45,375 nucleotides of DNA from the IMG/VR virus record IMGVR_UViG_3300021961_008259, positions 1-45,375 of that record; one strand, given 5' to 3'. The translations under genes were made by a program, and so were the position numbers. The notes under the pieces were generated by a model. The model was not told the DNA's origin, did not search any database, and saw only the letters and a list, made by a program, of their open reading frames with translations. The stretch comes from a virus. This document shows positions 25,066 through 37,400 of the stretch, piece after piece; the stretch's first letter is position 1; every line of letters begins with the position of its first letter.

Positions 25066-26862
25066 ATGTCTAAAAATCAAAAGAAACTTCTTCCAATAGA
25101 TTATACTCATCGCGACTTTGAAACAATACAGCAAGATCTATTGGAGATAGCAGAGAGGTTTTATCCGGATTCTTTCCAAGACTTCAGCGAGGCTTCTTTT
25201 GGTTCGCTTATGATAGATGCGGTTTCATATGTTGGTGACCAGCTTTCTTTCTACCTTGACTATAACGTCAATGAGTCATTCCTAGATACAGCATATCAGT
25301 ACAACAACGTTGTTCGACACGGCGCAGTCATGGGATACAAGTTCACCGGTAGACCATCTACATACGGAGAAGTCGCACTCTTCATATTGGTTCCAGCCAC
25401 TACTACAGGTATTGGTCCGGACTCGGACTATCTCCCGATATTAAAACGAGGAACTGTGTTTGGAACGGACAACGGCTTAAGTTTTGTATTAACTGAAAAC
25501 GTTGACTTTGCAAAACCAACAAACACATTCGTAGTTGCACGAACAAACGCATCGACCGGCGCTCCAACTTTCTATGCAGTCAAAGCATACGGCAAAATAG
25601 TGTCTGGAAACTTTGGACAAGAAAGAGTTGCAGTCGGCGCCTTCGAGAGGTTTAGAAAAGTCACACTAGAAGCACAGAACGTTGCTGAAATTATATCTGT
25701 ATTTGATACCGAAGGAAATGAGTACTTTGAAGTTGACTACTTGGTTCAAGATACAATATTCAAGGAAATACCAAACTCAAACTTTCAAAACGACAATGTT
25801 CCATCGCTGATAAAGCCCACATTAGTTTCCAGAAAGTTTGTGACACAAATGATAAGAGATACTGTTACGCTTCAATTCGGTAGTGGTAAAATGTCAAACT
25901 CGGATGTAGTGGCAAACCCACAAAACTTTGCAGTAGATGTTTTTGGCAAGACCTATGTCAATACAACAACATTTGACCCAAGCCGCCTCAGCGAGAACGA
26001 AAGTTTTGGAATTGTTCCCACAAACACAACACTTATCGTAACTTACAGGACAACAAACGGAATAAATTCGAATGTTGCAACCGCAGGAATTAATAATGTC
26101 ATAACAGCAAACTTTGATTTCAAGAACAGAGAAACTCTCGTGGAATCAAAAGTTAGGGGTGTAGAAACATCTATAGAAGCAACAAACGAAGAGCCAATAA
26201 CAGGTGACGTTACCTACCCAACTACAAGTGAAGTTAAGCAACGAATCTACGACACTTTCCCCACACAAAACAGAGCGGTAACACAAGCAGACTACGAAAA
26301 CTTAGCTTATCGTATGCACTCGAAGTTTGGCGCCATCAAGAGATGCTCCGTCCAGAAGGACTTAGATTCGCAAAAGAGAAACCTAAACATGTATGTTGTA
26401 TCGGAAGATACCGCTGGCAAGTTAGTTCTGGCTAACTCAACCATTAAAAATAATTTAAAAACATGGCTGAATCAATATAGAATGATCAATGACACAATCG
26501 ATATTCTCGATCCGTATATATTGAACTTCGGTATAAACTTTGTTGTCAAGCCACAAAAGATGTCAGACAAGTTTATCGTTATAGATAACTGCGTTGAAGC
26601 ACTTAGAAAGCATTTTGAGCAGCCCCTCTTTATTGGAGAAGCATTGTACATCAGCGACATTTATCAAGTTCTTAAAGACGTGACTGGTGTATTGGACGTA
26701 GTGAAAGTAAAGATCTTTCTCAAGAGCGGCGGAGACTATTCAACTGCATCTATTGATGTTGACAAGAACATTTCTCCTGATGGTTCATATTTAGCAGTCC
26801 CGAACAATGCGATAATGGAACTTAAGTTCCCCGATGTTGATATAATAGGAAAGGTTAGGTAA
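25066..26862 (+). CDS. Baseplate wedge protein, gp6-like (baseplate J type)
   Basis: A 598-residue protein resembling T4 gp6 (660 residues) and the baseplate J family. The N-terminal segment DYTHRDFETIQQDLLEIAER, then FGSLMIDAVSYVGDQLSFYL, is the family's start, and TQNRAVTQADYENLAYRM is the second typical block. gp6 forms the iris of the wedge, joining neighbouring wedges around the hub. GAGGG lies 6 bases before the ATG. It ends with a TAATG overlap onto the next gene, so wedge proteins are probably made together. No missing motif is apparent. Confidence 0.93.
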   Translation: MSKNQKKLLPIDYTHRDFETIQQDLLEIAERFYPDSFQDFSEASFGSLMIDAVSYVGDQLSFYLDYNVNESFLDTAYQYNNVVRHGAVMGYKFTGRPSTYGEVALFILVPATTTGIGPDSDYLPILKRGTVFGTDNGLSFVLTENVDFAKPTNTFVVARTNASTGAPTFYAVKAYGKIVSGNFGQERVAVGAFERFRKVTLEAQNVAEIISVFDTEGNEYFEVDYLVQDTIFKEIPNSNFQNDNVPSLIKPTLVSRKFVTQMIRDTVTLQFGSGKMSNSDVVANPQNFAVDVFGKTYVNTTTFDPSRLSENESFGIVPTNTTLIVTYRTTNGINSNVATAGINNVITANFDFKNRETLVESKVRGVETSIEATNEEPITGDVTYPTTSEVKQRIYDTFPTQNRAVTQADYENLAYRMHSKFGAIKRCSVQKDLDSQKRNLNMYVVSEDTAGKLVLANSTIKNNLKTWLNQYRMINDTIDILDPYILNFGINFVVKPQKMSDKFIVIDNCVEALRKHFEQPLFIGEALYISDIYQVLKDVTGVLDVVKVKIFLKSGGDYSTASIDVDKNISPDGSYLAVPNNAIMELKFPDVDIIGKVR

Positions 26863-28460
26863 TGGCGATATTAAGGTATACAGCAAGTGCTGATAATACA
26901 ATTGTAAATGCTTTTCAACCAAATTTGACAACCCGCGGAACAGGTTCAAACGCAGGTCAAGCAGATGTATTGGAGACATACTCGATATACGGTCGTCAGC
27001 AAGCGTCTAGCTCTGCCACCAGCGGCTCACAAGAGTTGTCTAGAATTCTTATTAAGTTCCCAATAACGGACATCACTGCCGACAGATCAGCCGGTAAGAT
27101 ACCAGCATCTGGTTCTGTTAGCTTCTATCTCAAGTTGCACAACGCAGAAACAAGCAAGACTGTTCCGAGAAATTACACGCTGGAAGTACTTCCTATCGCC
27201 CAAGACTGGCAAGAAGGTAGCGGACTCGATCTTGAAAACTACTCTGACCTTACCAGAGGAAACATCGGCTCGAACTGGATGTCGGCTTCGAACTCTTCGC
27301 AATGGCTGAGAACAGACGGAGAAGAAATCGTTGGAGGCTCGTATTTAACTGGTGCATCCGATCCACAATTCAAACAAGACTTTGCCACTGGTTTAGAAGA
27401 CTTAGAAATTGATATCTCTCCTCTCGTTGAGCACTGGATTGCCGGAACAAAGGACAACTACGGTATCGGCGTCATGCTGTCGTCATCATTCGAAGCATAC
27501 TTTTCAGCATCAAACGACGAAGGATACGATCCTTATTACACTGGCAGCATTTTGAATAACACTGGCGGAGCTACAACATCTTATTACACAAAGCGTTTCT
27601 TTGCTCGCGGTACACAATACTTTTTCAAGAGACCAATGATCGAAGCGCGCTGGGAGTCTATCACAAGAGATGATAGAGGTGACTTCCACTTTAGCAGTTC
27701 TTTAGCGCCCGCCGCAGATAACTTAAACACTCTTTACTTGTACAACTACGTTCGCGGAAAGCTGACCAACATCCCTGCGATCGGAACAACCGGCTCTATA
27801 ATGGTTAGCCTCTATTCTGGCTCGGCTGACAACTCGGAGCCCTTAGAGAAACTTACGCTCTACAACAGCGCCACAGCAGTTACAGGCGGCTACGTCTCGA
27901 CAGGCATATACTCCTGCTCAATAGCCGTAACCGGCGCTACTTCTGATATAGCGATACTTTATGATGTATGGTTCTCTGGTTCTGGCGAGGATCCATCTAC
28001 TAATAACATCGAGTTCTTTACTGGCTCTATTAAGACCAAAGACTTTGGTGCGACAACAGATGTCCGCGAACCTGTATACTTTATCAACATAACCAATCTA
28101 CAGAATAGATATAGCTCGACAGAGACGGCTAGATTCAACTTGTATGTAAGAAACAAGAACTGGAATCCAACCATTTATACAAAAGCTGTTGCAACACCCG
28201 AGCATGTTCCAATTGTTAGTGCTTCTTACCGCGTCGTTAGAATTCTTGACGCACTTGAAGCAGTTCCATACGGTACAGGTAGCGAATATGCAACTGGTTT
28301 GTCTTATGACGTTTCTGGAAACTACTTTGATTTCAACATGAAGTTACTTGAGCCCGGATATGAATATGGTTTCAAGTTTGCTTTCTATGATGATGAGCTT
28401 TCTTCTTGGTTAGAGCAAGATAAGATATTCAAGTTCAGGGTGGCAGATAATGAGTATTAA
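26862..28460 (+). CDS. Tail-associated protein with DNRLRE-type domain
   Basis: A 532-residue protein. Residues about 1-215 look like the DNRLRE/CBM96 type of beta-sandwich: SRILIKFPITDI, then SVSFYLKLHNAETS, then LPIAQDWQEGSGLDL, then DISPLVEHWIAGTKDNYGIG. In bacterial proteins this fold is a carbohydrate-binding or surface module. The rest is rich in Ser, Thr, Gly and Tyr and probably beta-sheet; I recognise no further domain. It lies between the gp6-like and 3603-residue genes, so it is likely a part of the wedge or an attached fibre. Whether it binds sugar is inferred from the fold only. Confidence 0.7.
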   Translation: MAILRYTASADNTIVNAFQPNLTTRGTGSNAGQADVLETYSIYGRQQASSSATSGSQELSRILIKFPITDITADRSAGKIPASGSVSFYLKLHNAETSKTVPRNYTLEVLPIAQDWQEGSGLDLENYSDLTRGNIGSNWMSASNSSQWLRTDGEEIVGGSYLTGASDPQFKQDFATGLEDLEIDISPLVEHWIAGTKDNYGIGVMLSSSFEAYFSASNDEGYDPYYTGSILNNTGGATTSYYTKRFFARGTQYFFKRPMIEARWESITRDDRGDFHFSSSLAPAADNLNTLYLYNYVRGKLTNIPAIGTTGSIMVSLYSGSADNSEPLEKLTLYNSATAVTGGYVSTGIYSCSIAVTGATSDIAILYDVWFSGSGEDPSTNNIEFFTGSIKTKDFGATTDVREPVYFINITNLQNRYSSTETARFNLYVRNKNWNPTIYTKAVATPEHVPIVSASYRVVRILDALEAVPYGTGSEYATGLSYDVSGNYFDFNMKLLEPGYEYGFKFAFYDDELSSWLEQDKIFKFRVADNEY

Positions 28461-31400
28461 GGATTTGTTTGGTAGGCAAGTCCTATCCGATAAAAACAAA
28501 AAAGATTTAGCGTCAGACATTGAATCAACAGATAACTTAAAAGCGATAAAAACAAAGCAAGAGTCTTTTGTTCCGCAGGTTAACTATGATAACCCCGATA
28601 CATTTGCTAAGTACGGCTCTGCTAACCTTTATTACAAGAGCGCGCTCGATCGTATCATCAACTATTACCCATATGATGGTTCTGATGCAGAGATAAACAC
28701 TTTCTACAACAAGTCTCTTGATATAGAAAAATATATTTTCGATAAAAAATATCCGAGGACAAATGGATATATTAACTTATCGGCAAATGGTTGGGGTACA
28801 TCCACCAAATTAAATGGATATGGTGTTCCATCTACATTAGAGTATATTACTTTTGACGGTGGTCCTAATACCGTTAATGAGACTGCATCATTAAGCAAGT
28901 TGATGCCGGATCCAACGAACAGCAAGTTCCAATACAACAACGTATATGATGATAACCTGTACGTAAATAATGGATATCCTTCGGGATATGGTGAAGGAAC
29001 TCGCGACTCAAACTTAAAAGCTAATTTTAATACCGGCGTGACTATCGAGTTCTGGGCAATGACGGGCTCTACGCCTGCTGTAATAAGTCCTTTGACAGAT
29101 CGCCAAGTCGTTTTTGACATGTGGAACAATAATCTTAGTTCCAGTGCCGACGAGTCTTATGGTCGCATTCGTATTGAGTTGCAGAACACAGATACCAGTG
29201 CTAGTCCATTCTTGGTGACAGTACAGTCCGGAACACTTAGCGCCTCAGCCAAGCAAATTAATACTGCTTCTATTGGTACTACGTCGCTTTCTTCAAGTCT
29301 CAATGGCTGGGGGCATTATGCGTTTGTATTCAAAAACCCAACATCCACAAGTTTCGAGATAAAGCTTTACGTCAACGGAGAGTTGAACGACACCAAAACT
29401 TATACTTCTACTACTATCGGAGAACTTTCCGCAAAGGGTATGCAAGGTAGACTTGGTGGACTCCTCACGGCGCCATCATTCCTTGCAGATTCAACATTAG
29501 TAGACAACTATATTGGTGGTGGTAAGTTAAGTGGCTCGTTAGACGAGTTCAGATTCTGGAAAACAGCTAGAACAGCAGAGCAGATTGGCAGAAACTGGTT
29601 CGATCAAATACGAGGTGGTGTCAACTCAGATATAGCAAACACCACTTTGGGAATGTACTACAAGTTCAACGAAGGCATCACCGGCACGTCTAGCATCGAT
29701 AGTGTTGTTCTGGACTACGGTGGTCGCATTTGTAACGGTACTTGGACCGGATACAGTTCAGTATCTAGGAACACTGGTTCAGCTATTGTTTCGGCATCTG
29801 CTGCTGACTTCGAGTACTTAGACCCAATTGTGTATGATACTCACCCAAGCGTTGTGAGCCTTAGAAACGAACTAGAAGAAAAGGGACTTTATCACGATCG
29901 CCAAAACTCAACACAATTCATAAACCTGATCCCTTCTTGGGTCATCGAAGAGATGGAAAACGAAGGTGGAGCAAACGGCGATAGTGATCTAGAAAAGCTC
30001 TCTCATATTATGGGTGCTTACTTTGATAAGCTGTATTTACAAATTTCTGCATTACCAAGTCTCCGTCACGAGCAGTACACAAGCTCGTCTTACAAGGCGC
30101 TTCCCTTTGCACAACACTTACCAGAGTCTCTAGGCTTAACGATGCCGGAGCTTTTTGTTGATGCAAATGTTTTAGAGAAGTTCAAAAACAGAAACAACAC
30201 AGAGTTGTATGATGGCGATCTTAACGAAGCAAAAAACCTGATTTATCAAAACCTTTACAACAGCTTAGCTGGTATCTTTAAATCCAAGGGTACTCACAGG
30301 TCAATTAGAAACGTATTAAGATGTTTTAACATTGATGATAACTTGGTTTACTTCAAAACCTACTCTGATAATCAAACTTACGAATTGAACACTAATGTCA
30401 AACAGACATTAAAGAAAAGAAAGAGACTGAACTTTAATACCGCATCGGCTGCCCACGCAGTGATGTATCAAGACGCCGATCCGGCTATCCCCGGATCTCA
30501 AGGATACATATCTGGTGGTACTGGTCAGCCAGAGATTGCTGGTGTGCCCTCGCCAGTATACGAGGCAACAGGCTCACAAGATAGATACGGCTTCACGGTA
30601 GAGTCTAGCATCTACTTCCCCAGATTCTTTAACATAGCAGACTCTTATCAAAGAAACTTCTTCACAGCGTCTTTATTCGGTATGCAGACGGTCTTTACGG
30701 GCTCGACTGGTACTGGATATGCTGGTGGGACAACATCGCTTACAGGTGCTCAAGACATCGCAAACTTCCAAGTGTATGCCGTTAGAGATGCTTTGAACTC
30801 TAGAAATGTTCGTTTTATATTAACATCATCGTTTGATCCTCATCCGTTCGATGCTTTAGAGTCACAAACATTCTTATCCACATACAACTCAGAAAACTGG
30901 AACTTATCTGTCGGTCTGCGTCCAACCAAGAAGTTCTCCGGCTTTGTGTCAGGTTCTGACGACTATGGTTACGAGGTTATCTTTAGAGGATACAACAACA
31001 AGCTGGGAACAATAAATAACTCGTTCGCTGTTAGTGCCTCGATATCCTCCACAGTTGGTAAGAATATGATTCGCTCCAACAAGCGTTTGTATATCGGAGC
31101 CCAAAACACAAACTTAACTGGTGCTAACGTACATCCTTCTGACGTTGAGTTTAATGGCTTAAAATATTGGACTCAATATATTGATGATCTGAGCCTTAAG
31201 CAGCATTCTCTGGATAGAGAAAATGCAGGTATTTCAGGATCTTACCAAAATACATCACCATTTGATAGCGAGAACACAACGCACGATGTCTATAACTTAA
31301 ACGCACTCGCACTTAACTGGCACTTCGGCACCGTTACTGGTTCCGATGGTTCTGGTAACTTCTACTCAACAGATATCAGTTCGGGTTCTGCATTTGTAAG

Positions 31401-34400
31401 AGACAACTTTGGCTGGAACGCTAAGATATCTGGATATGTACATCCCGGTAAGGGTCATGGTTTCAAAGCCGACAGTGATAATGTAGTTAACAATGAGTTG
31501 GTAAACGAATACAAGTTTATTGATCCAGAAGTTGTGACATCTGACGATATGGTCAACGTGCTTTCTGCTGATGATGAATTATATGGCTTGTTTGACGAGG
31601 TACCATCATATGTCCACACAGTCGAGAAGAGCCTCTACGCTGCTATTTCTGAGGAAATCTTAGATTACTTTGCAGGCGCTGTTGACTTCAATAACATTAT
31701 TGGCGATCCTGTACATCGTTACAGAGAAGACTACAAGCCTCTTGAGACATTAAGAAACATTTACTTTGAAAAGTTCAATAACCTGAGAACTGTTGAGGCA
31801 TTCACGGAATACTATAAGTGGTTTGACGACGCAGTAGCTAACATCATCGAACAGCTTGTACCAGCATCAGCCAACTTTGTGGGCGATACATATAATATTG
31901 TAGAAAGCCACGTATTAGAAAGACCAAAGTATAAGTCGCAGTTTCCAACAATTGAATTCAATGCGCCAACTGTTGATGCCAGCATCAGTGGTATTGGGGC
32001 ATTCCTGCTTTCTTATCAAACTGATTTGTTTGGTGGTGTCGAAGCATCTCCTCGTCCAACGAACTTGCACAAGAACTACTGGAAGAAGCGCGCCCAGCCC
32101 GGTGGACGCGGAACAGGTTCATTTGAAATTGAATCAGGAGATGCTGATGTCGATGCACAAAGAAGAAAGTTTAGAAACATCATGCACAGCAAACCAGCTT
32201 TCTCTGGTTCACGTGTAATACTCTCTCAAATTGACGGTACGACATATGAAAGAGAAAGGCTGCTCCAAACCCAACTGGGTGGCACTGTTAGCTTCAGAAA
32301 CGCTGAGTTAAACAGAACTATTAAGGGCGGCGTTAACTTCCCACCAAACAAGAGTTTCGCATTCGCATATGCCTCAACATACCCTGCTGGTCCCGTTAAC
32401 ACCACCGATGGTGTTTTCATTCCTGAAAACGTTCTGCTTGGCTTCACAGAAGACTTCACAGCGATCGAAAACATTGAACAGTGGGACGAAGAAGGAAACG
32501 TTGGTAAGAAGCGCCACCGCACAATTGGTGTTGTTCAAGGTAGAGACTATGATGGCGACTACACAAACTATACAAACGTAAAGAGCAACTTTGCATTCCC
32601 GTTCAACATAATGAGTGGCACCATCAAGGGCGGAGCAGATGATTATATTTCTGAGCGCCTTTCGTCGAGTGTCACAATCACAAACTTACACAACGATGTA
32701 TATGGTGACGAACTTGAGAAGCCAATGCAAGGACCATTCACGGAATATGCCGTTGGTGGTCATCAGTCACGCCACGTTAGCCTGAACTCTGGCTCCGACG
32801 ACTACACTAATAGAGCAGAAGCATGGAAGATCCTCTTGGGTCTTCGTGGTCCTTGTCCGGGCGACGTATGGTTGTCTGGTGCGATCGGCTTAGTCAGTGC
32901 CGACTATCCATGGCCAGAAGCAAACGAAGTTGGCGAAACGCCTTATCCGATGACTGCATCTCACAAAGCAGTTTACTATCGTGACTTTGTTGCAAAGCGC
33001 CCAGTCAACATTCGTAACATTCTTATGCGTACTGGCTCAACGATCCTTGGAAACTACGAGCACAACTATGAAGTTATTCACTCGTTTGATACATACGCCA
33101 ACCCAAGACAGTTTATTGAAACGCAGCCAGCACTTCCAACACAAATATTCCAAAATAACTCAACAAGTTCAACGCAGACAAGAACATTCTTAGATTTACA
33201 CAGAACTGATGAGGGACACTATCAGTTTGTTGACGAGTATAACACTCACTACCTCACAGGCACAGCAAACAAGTCTATCATTGCTACTCGTTTTAGCACC
33301 GTTGGTGGGGCACTTACAGATGGAACAGGATACAGAGACTTCCGCTCTAACACATTCTCCCCTTACAACGCTATTAATAACAGATATTTAACAGTCATTA
33401 AGCCCTCTCAGGGACCGTCTGGGAGCATTTCAGAAGCGACAGGCAGTGGTACCACCGGTATTCGCGTATACGACATCCACGGCAAAGACTACGGGCTTCG
33501 TTCACATTATGCTCGCCACACTGCTCGCTTCGGTCGCGACTCGCTTTTTGTGACTGCTCCGGGCACATCATATGAAGAACTCCCCGGTTTCCACAAGACA
33601 CATAGAAACAATATTTGTAGAATAGGTGAGGCGTCCACAACTATTACACCAATTCTTGAAGGCTTGACTCTTAACAATGATGACTGCTTGTTGTATCAAG
33701 ACGAAACGAAAAACTCGACACTATTGCATACGGCAAGTATTTTATCCTCTACGACGCCAGAAACGCTGCTGCAAGCCATTACTGGCTCCGGAACTTCTTT
33801 CTCGTGGTCCGGTTGGGTAAAATTCGGAGAGCAAGGCAGTCAAGATGAAGAAACAATCTTTGCAATTGGCTTGCGACAAGGAAATGCACCGCTGTTTAGC
33901 TTAAGAAAGAACTATGCTGGTTCTACGCCAAACAAATATGAGATTGAACTGTACATCCGAACAAACGGAAATGCAGACGGAAAAACAGGAACCAACTCCT
34001 ACACCACTTGGTACTGGGCAGTTGACGAAGATCTCACAGATGGCTGGCATCATCATGTTTTAACTTGGGATGCAATTGCTGATGGAAACTTGGGGACCTC
34101 AAACCCCGCAAACATCAGCGCCGCAAAGCTTTACATAGACGGCACTTTGCAAGCCTCCGCGACGTTAGGCTTCGATCCGACAGCACAAGGTTACTACAAC
34201 CAAACAAATGGAACCTTGAATGTTCGTGGCTTCACTTCGCAGAAGCGCGTCGATAACGAGTTCATGACTCTTGGTGGTGACTGCCAAGGGGCAGGAAACC
34301 TCCGAGCCCTCACTGCCTCTGTAGATGAATACTCTTTCTGGACTAGTGAGTTGTCTGCTGATAATGTAGATACGCTATACAACGGAGGCATTCCTTGCGA

Positions 34401-37400
34401 TATTGATGGTGCTATCACTGCTTCTAACTTACCTAATTCAATTTGGGAATGGTTGAGATTTGAGACTGATCAGTCTGCTGGAAGATTCTTTTTGGATAGC
34501 AGCAATCCGGGTGTCTACAGCACCAGCAACCGAGCTATCGGATATTATGGTGAAGTCTTTGTTCCCTTGGCTATAACAGGCGCCGCTCTGTCACTAGATC
34601 TACCAACTAATGCATCTCTTGGTTTCCCTCTTCCCGGCTGCACACAAACGGTTGTCGGTTACGCCGAGACAACGACTTACGACACTGAACAACTCTACGA
34701 CAACTTTAACATCCAACACCAGATCCCTCGCGACACAAGACAATACGCTTGGATCACTGCTTCGCTTGAATCGACAGCATCGTGGTGGAGTTGTGGTTTT
34801 ACTCCTGCAAGGTTCGAAATCAGAAGCGGTTCAACCATGATAGAACCTCTCAACTTTGTTAGTGCGAGTGAAGCAGGAAGTTATATCATTTTAGGTCAAA
34901 GAACTTTTAGTGCAGAAATAACAGAACTTGGTCCTCCGTATAATGTAGAGTCCACATTTTTACCATCCGTAAATCGTATCAACTATCATGTCACCGACCC
35001 TATAACGTCTTCGACAAATACTTTAGGGTATGCAGCATCTGTTCCTTTGACAGATCGTAGAAGTGCCGCCCCATTTGGAACTCAATATAGAAATACAGAT
35101 TTTGTTCCTGCTAGGAATGATTCGGGTGACGAAGACTTATTTAACTCTCTTATGTTTAAGCGCGGCAACCAATATGCCGGCGCCAACTGGGTTCGTATGC
35201 GTCAAGGCGATCATCCAATCTTAGTTAACGAGAGAAGAAATAACACACTCTCGACAATATACACAGGCAGTGCTTTGAGGCACTTCGCTTTGCCTCCAGT
35301 TTCCACAAAGGGTCGTCCGGTCCTGCTTAATATGGACTACGCTAACTCGTTCTCTACGTCAGTCGGCGGCTACCGCGAGCAAGTAGAAAACGTAACACTT
35401 CAAACAACTTACAACAATGAGATGATCGGCTTCAATGAGCAAGAGTTAAACACATTTACTAACATTAACTTTGATAGCGAAGTCACTTCGTTCGAACAAC
35501 TTGTTGCGATGAGGGCGAGAAACAACATCAACTTAAACTGGATTGTTTACTCAGAGAACTTATTCCCCTCGGCTAGAAGAGAGTTTATTTCCTCCTCTAT
35601 GACTCGTGTTGGATACGACAACGCATTCTGGCGCGATACCATCGAAAACAGAGTAACAGGCGGAATGGGTGTGCCAAACTCTGTTGGAGTTGAGGAGTAC
35701 ACTGATTGGGATTCTGTAACGCGCTATATTACTCAAAGTCTCTGGCCTCTTGATGCTCCAAGCGATTTTGAAACCAGAACCGCCCCGCCAGAAGTTGCTT
35801 ATACGACGGACCCTATTTTTACGAATGCTAGATACTATACCGGTTCGAGCTTAATTTATTCAAATAGTGCTGGTGAATTACAAAATACGTATAGTTTCTA
35901 TCATTTTACAGATCCTCAACCCGGCAGCGGAGTCACATACTTTTTCAACGCTGGACAAATTCCACTAGTAATAAGAAACGCAGGTTTATATTCTCGCAAG
36001 CACATGCTTAACTCCCCACTGTCGGCATTTAACCCAGTTGGTATATCATCATCTACAAATAACTTAGTAGTAGGTATGGAAGCAAACAACACACGCCTTG
36101 CGCTTCCTTCTGATCCTGTTGCTGCTGGTGTGACTGCTTCGTTTGCTACGGGCTCTGGCGAAGCTGCTTGGCAAGCACCTGCCCAAGCAGGATACCTCAC
36201 AACATCAAATGGTATTGCCGGGTTTGTCTATGATTCGTCTAAGCCTTGGTATAACGACTATGACGACTTCCGTTACGACATTAAGACAATGGCAAAAGGC
36301 TACGGAGTCGTACCAGAGTTCAGAGTTTCGGAACAAATTGAGAAATATGGTAAGGTTGGTATCGATGGCGAGATATTCGATTACTTGGAGATCCCCGGAA
36401 CGAACTTAAGCAGTTCACAAGACACGTTCTACAAAGACTACTCCAACTCTGACTTCATGCAAAACTTCTTGGACATTAAGGGTATGTCTGGGCTGAAAGC
36501 ATCTGAAATCAGACTCACCTGCAAGGCTGCAATTAAATTCAACCCATATAAGGGTTTCTATCCAGCACAAAGAACATTAGATCTAGTAAGTCAGTTCTCA
36601 AGATCATACGCTGATAGTTTAACGTTTACGTATTTTAGTTCATCTGCTGGAGCAGATGCAGCATCCATATCGAACACTGCCCTGATGCAATACTCTTATG
36701 CAAGACCGGTCATGCAACCGCTTTTTGCACCCGGTATTATGTATAACTCTATTAAGTCTGGAATGGCAGTCGATTATCCGGTTGTCACTAATGGATATAA
36801 AGTATATAAACAACTTGTAACTGGTGCCGCTGATGGATCAGGAGATTATCCAGAAAACTATATGATTGCTGCGACAATATCGGGTAACATTAAAGCAGAC
36901 GAAGGTGGTGCGAAATACATATCTGGTGCTTTCTGGGATTTAAGGGTTCCTTTTGAAGCGATAATGAATCCTGCTAAATATCTTAATGGCGTAGAATTGC
37001 CAGATATAGAGCCCCATCCCCAAGTGAGTTTGCCATTTGCAGCAACAGCATCTCTTCAGGTTCAAAATGCAGCAGAAGCATATAATAGAATGTCTTCAAA
37101 CTTCTTTGCAGAAGTCGGAAAGTTCTTCTTACAAGGTGGCGATTATACCAAACTTCGCTCTACGGGAGTTGATTTAGGTAAAAAGAAATTCACTGGTGAA
37201 GAGGTGTACGGCGCCCGTTTAAGAATGAGAACATCTTACGAAGGTTCTAGGACTTATGAGTTCGAACAGGGTTCTGATGGAACTAACTATTTTTACTCAA
37301 CTCTAGGCGCCCAAGCATTCTTCAAAAACTTTACAGCAGTCACTATTCCCACCGCGTCACCTATTACCGGTATTTCTGGTTCTTATGAATTGCCTCAAGA

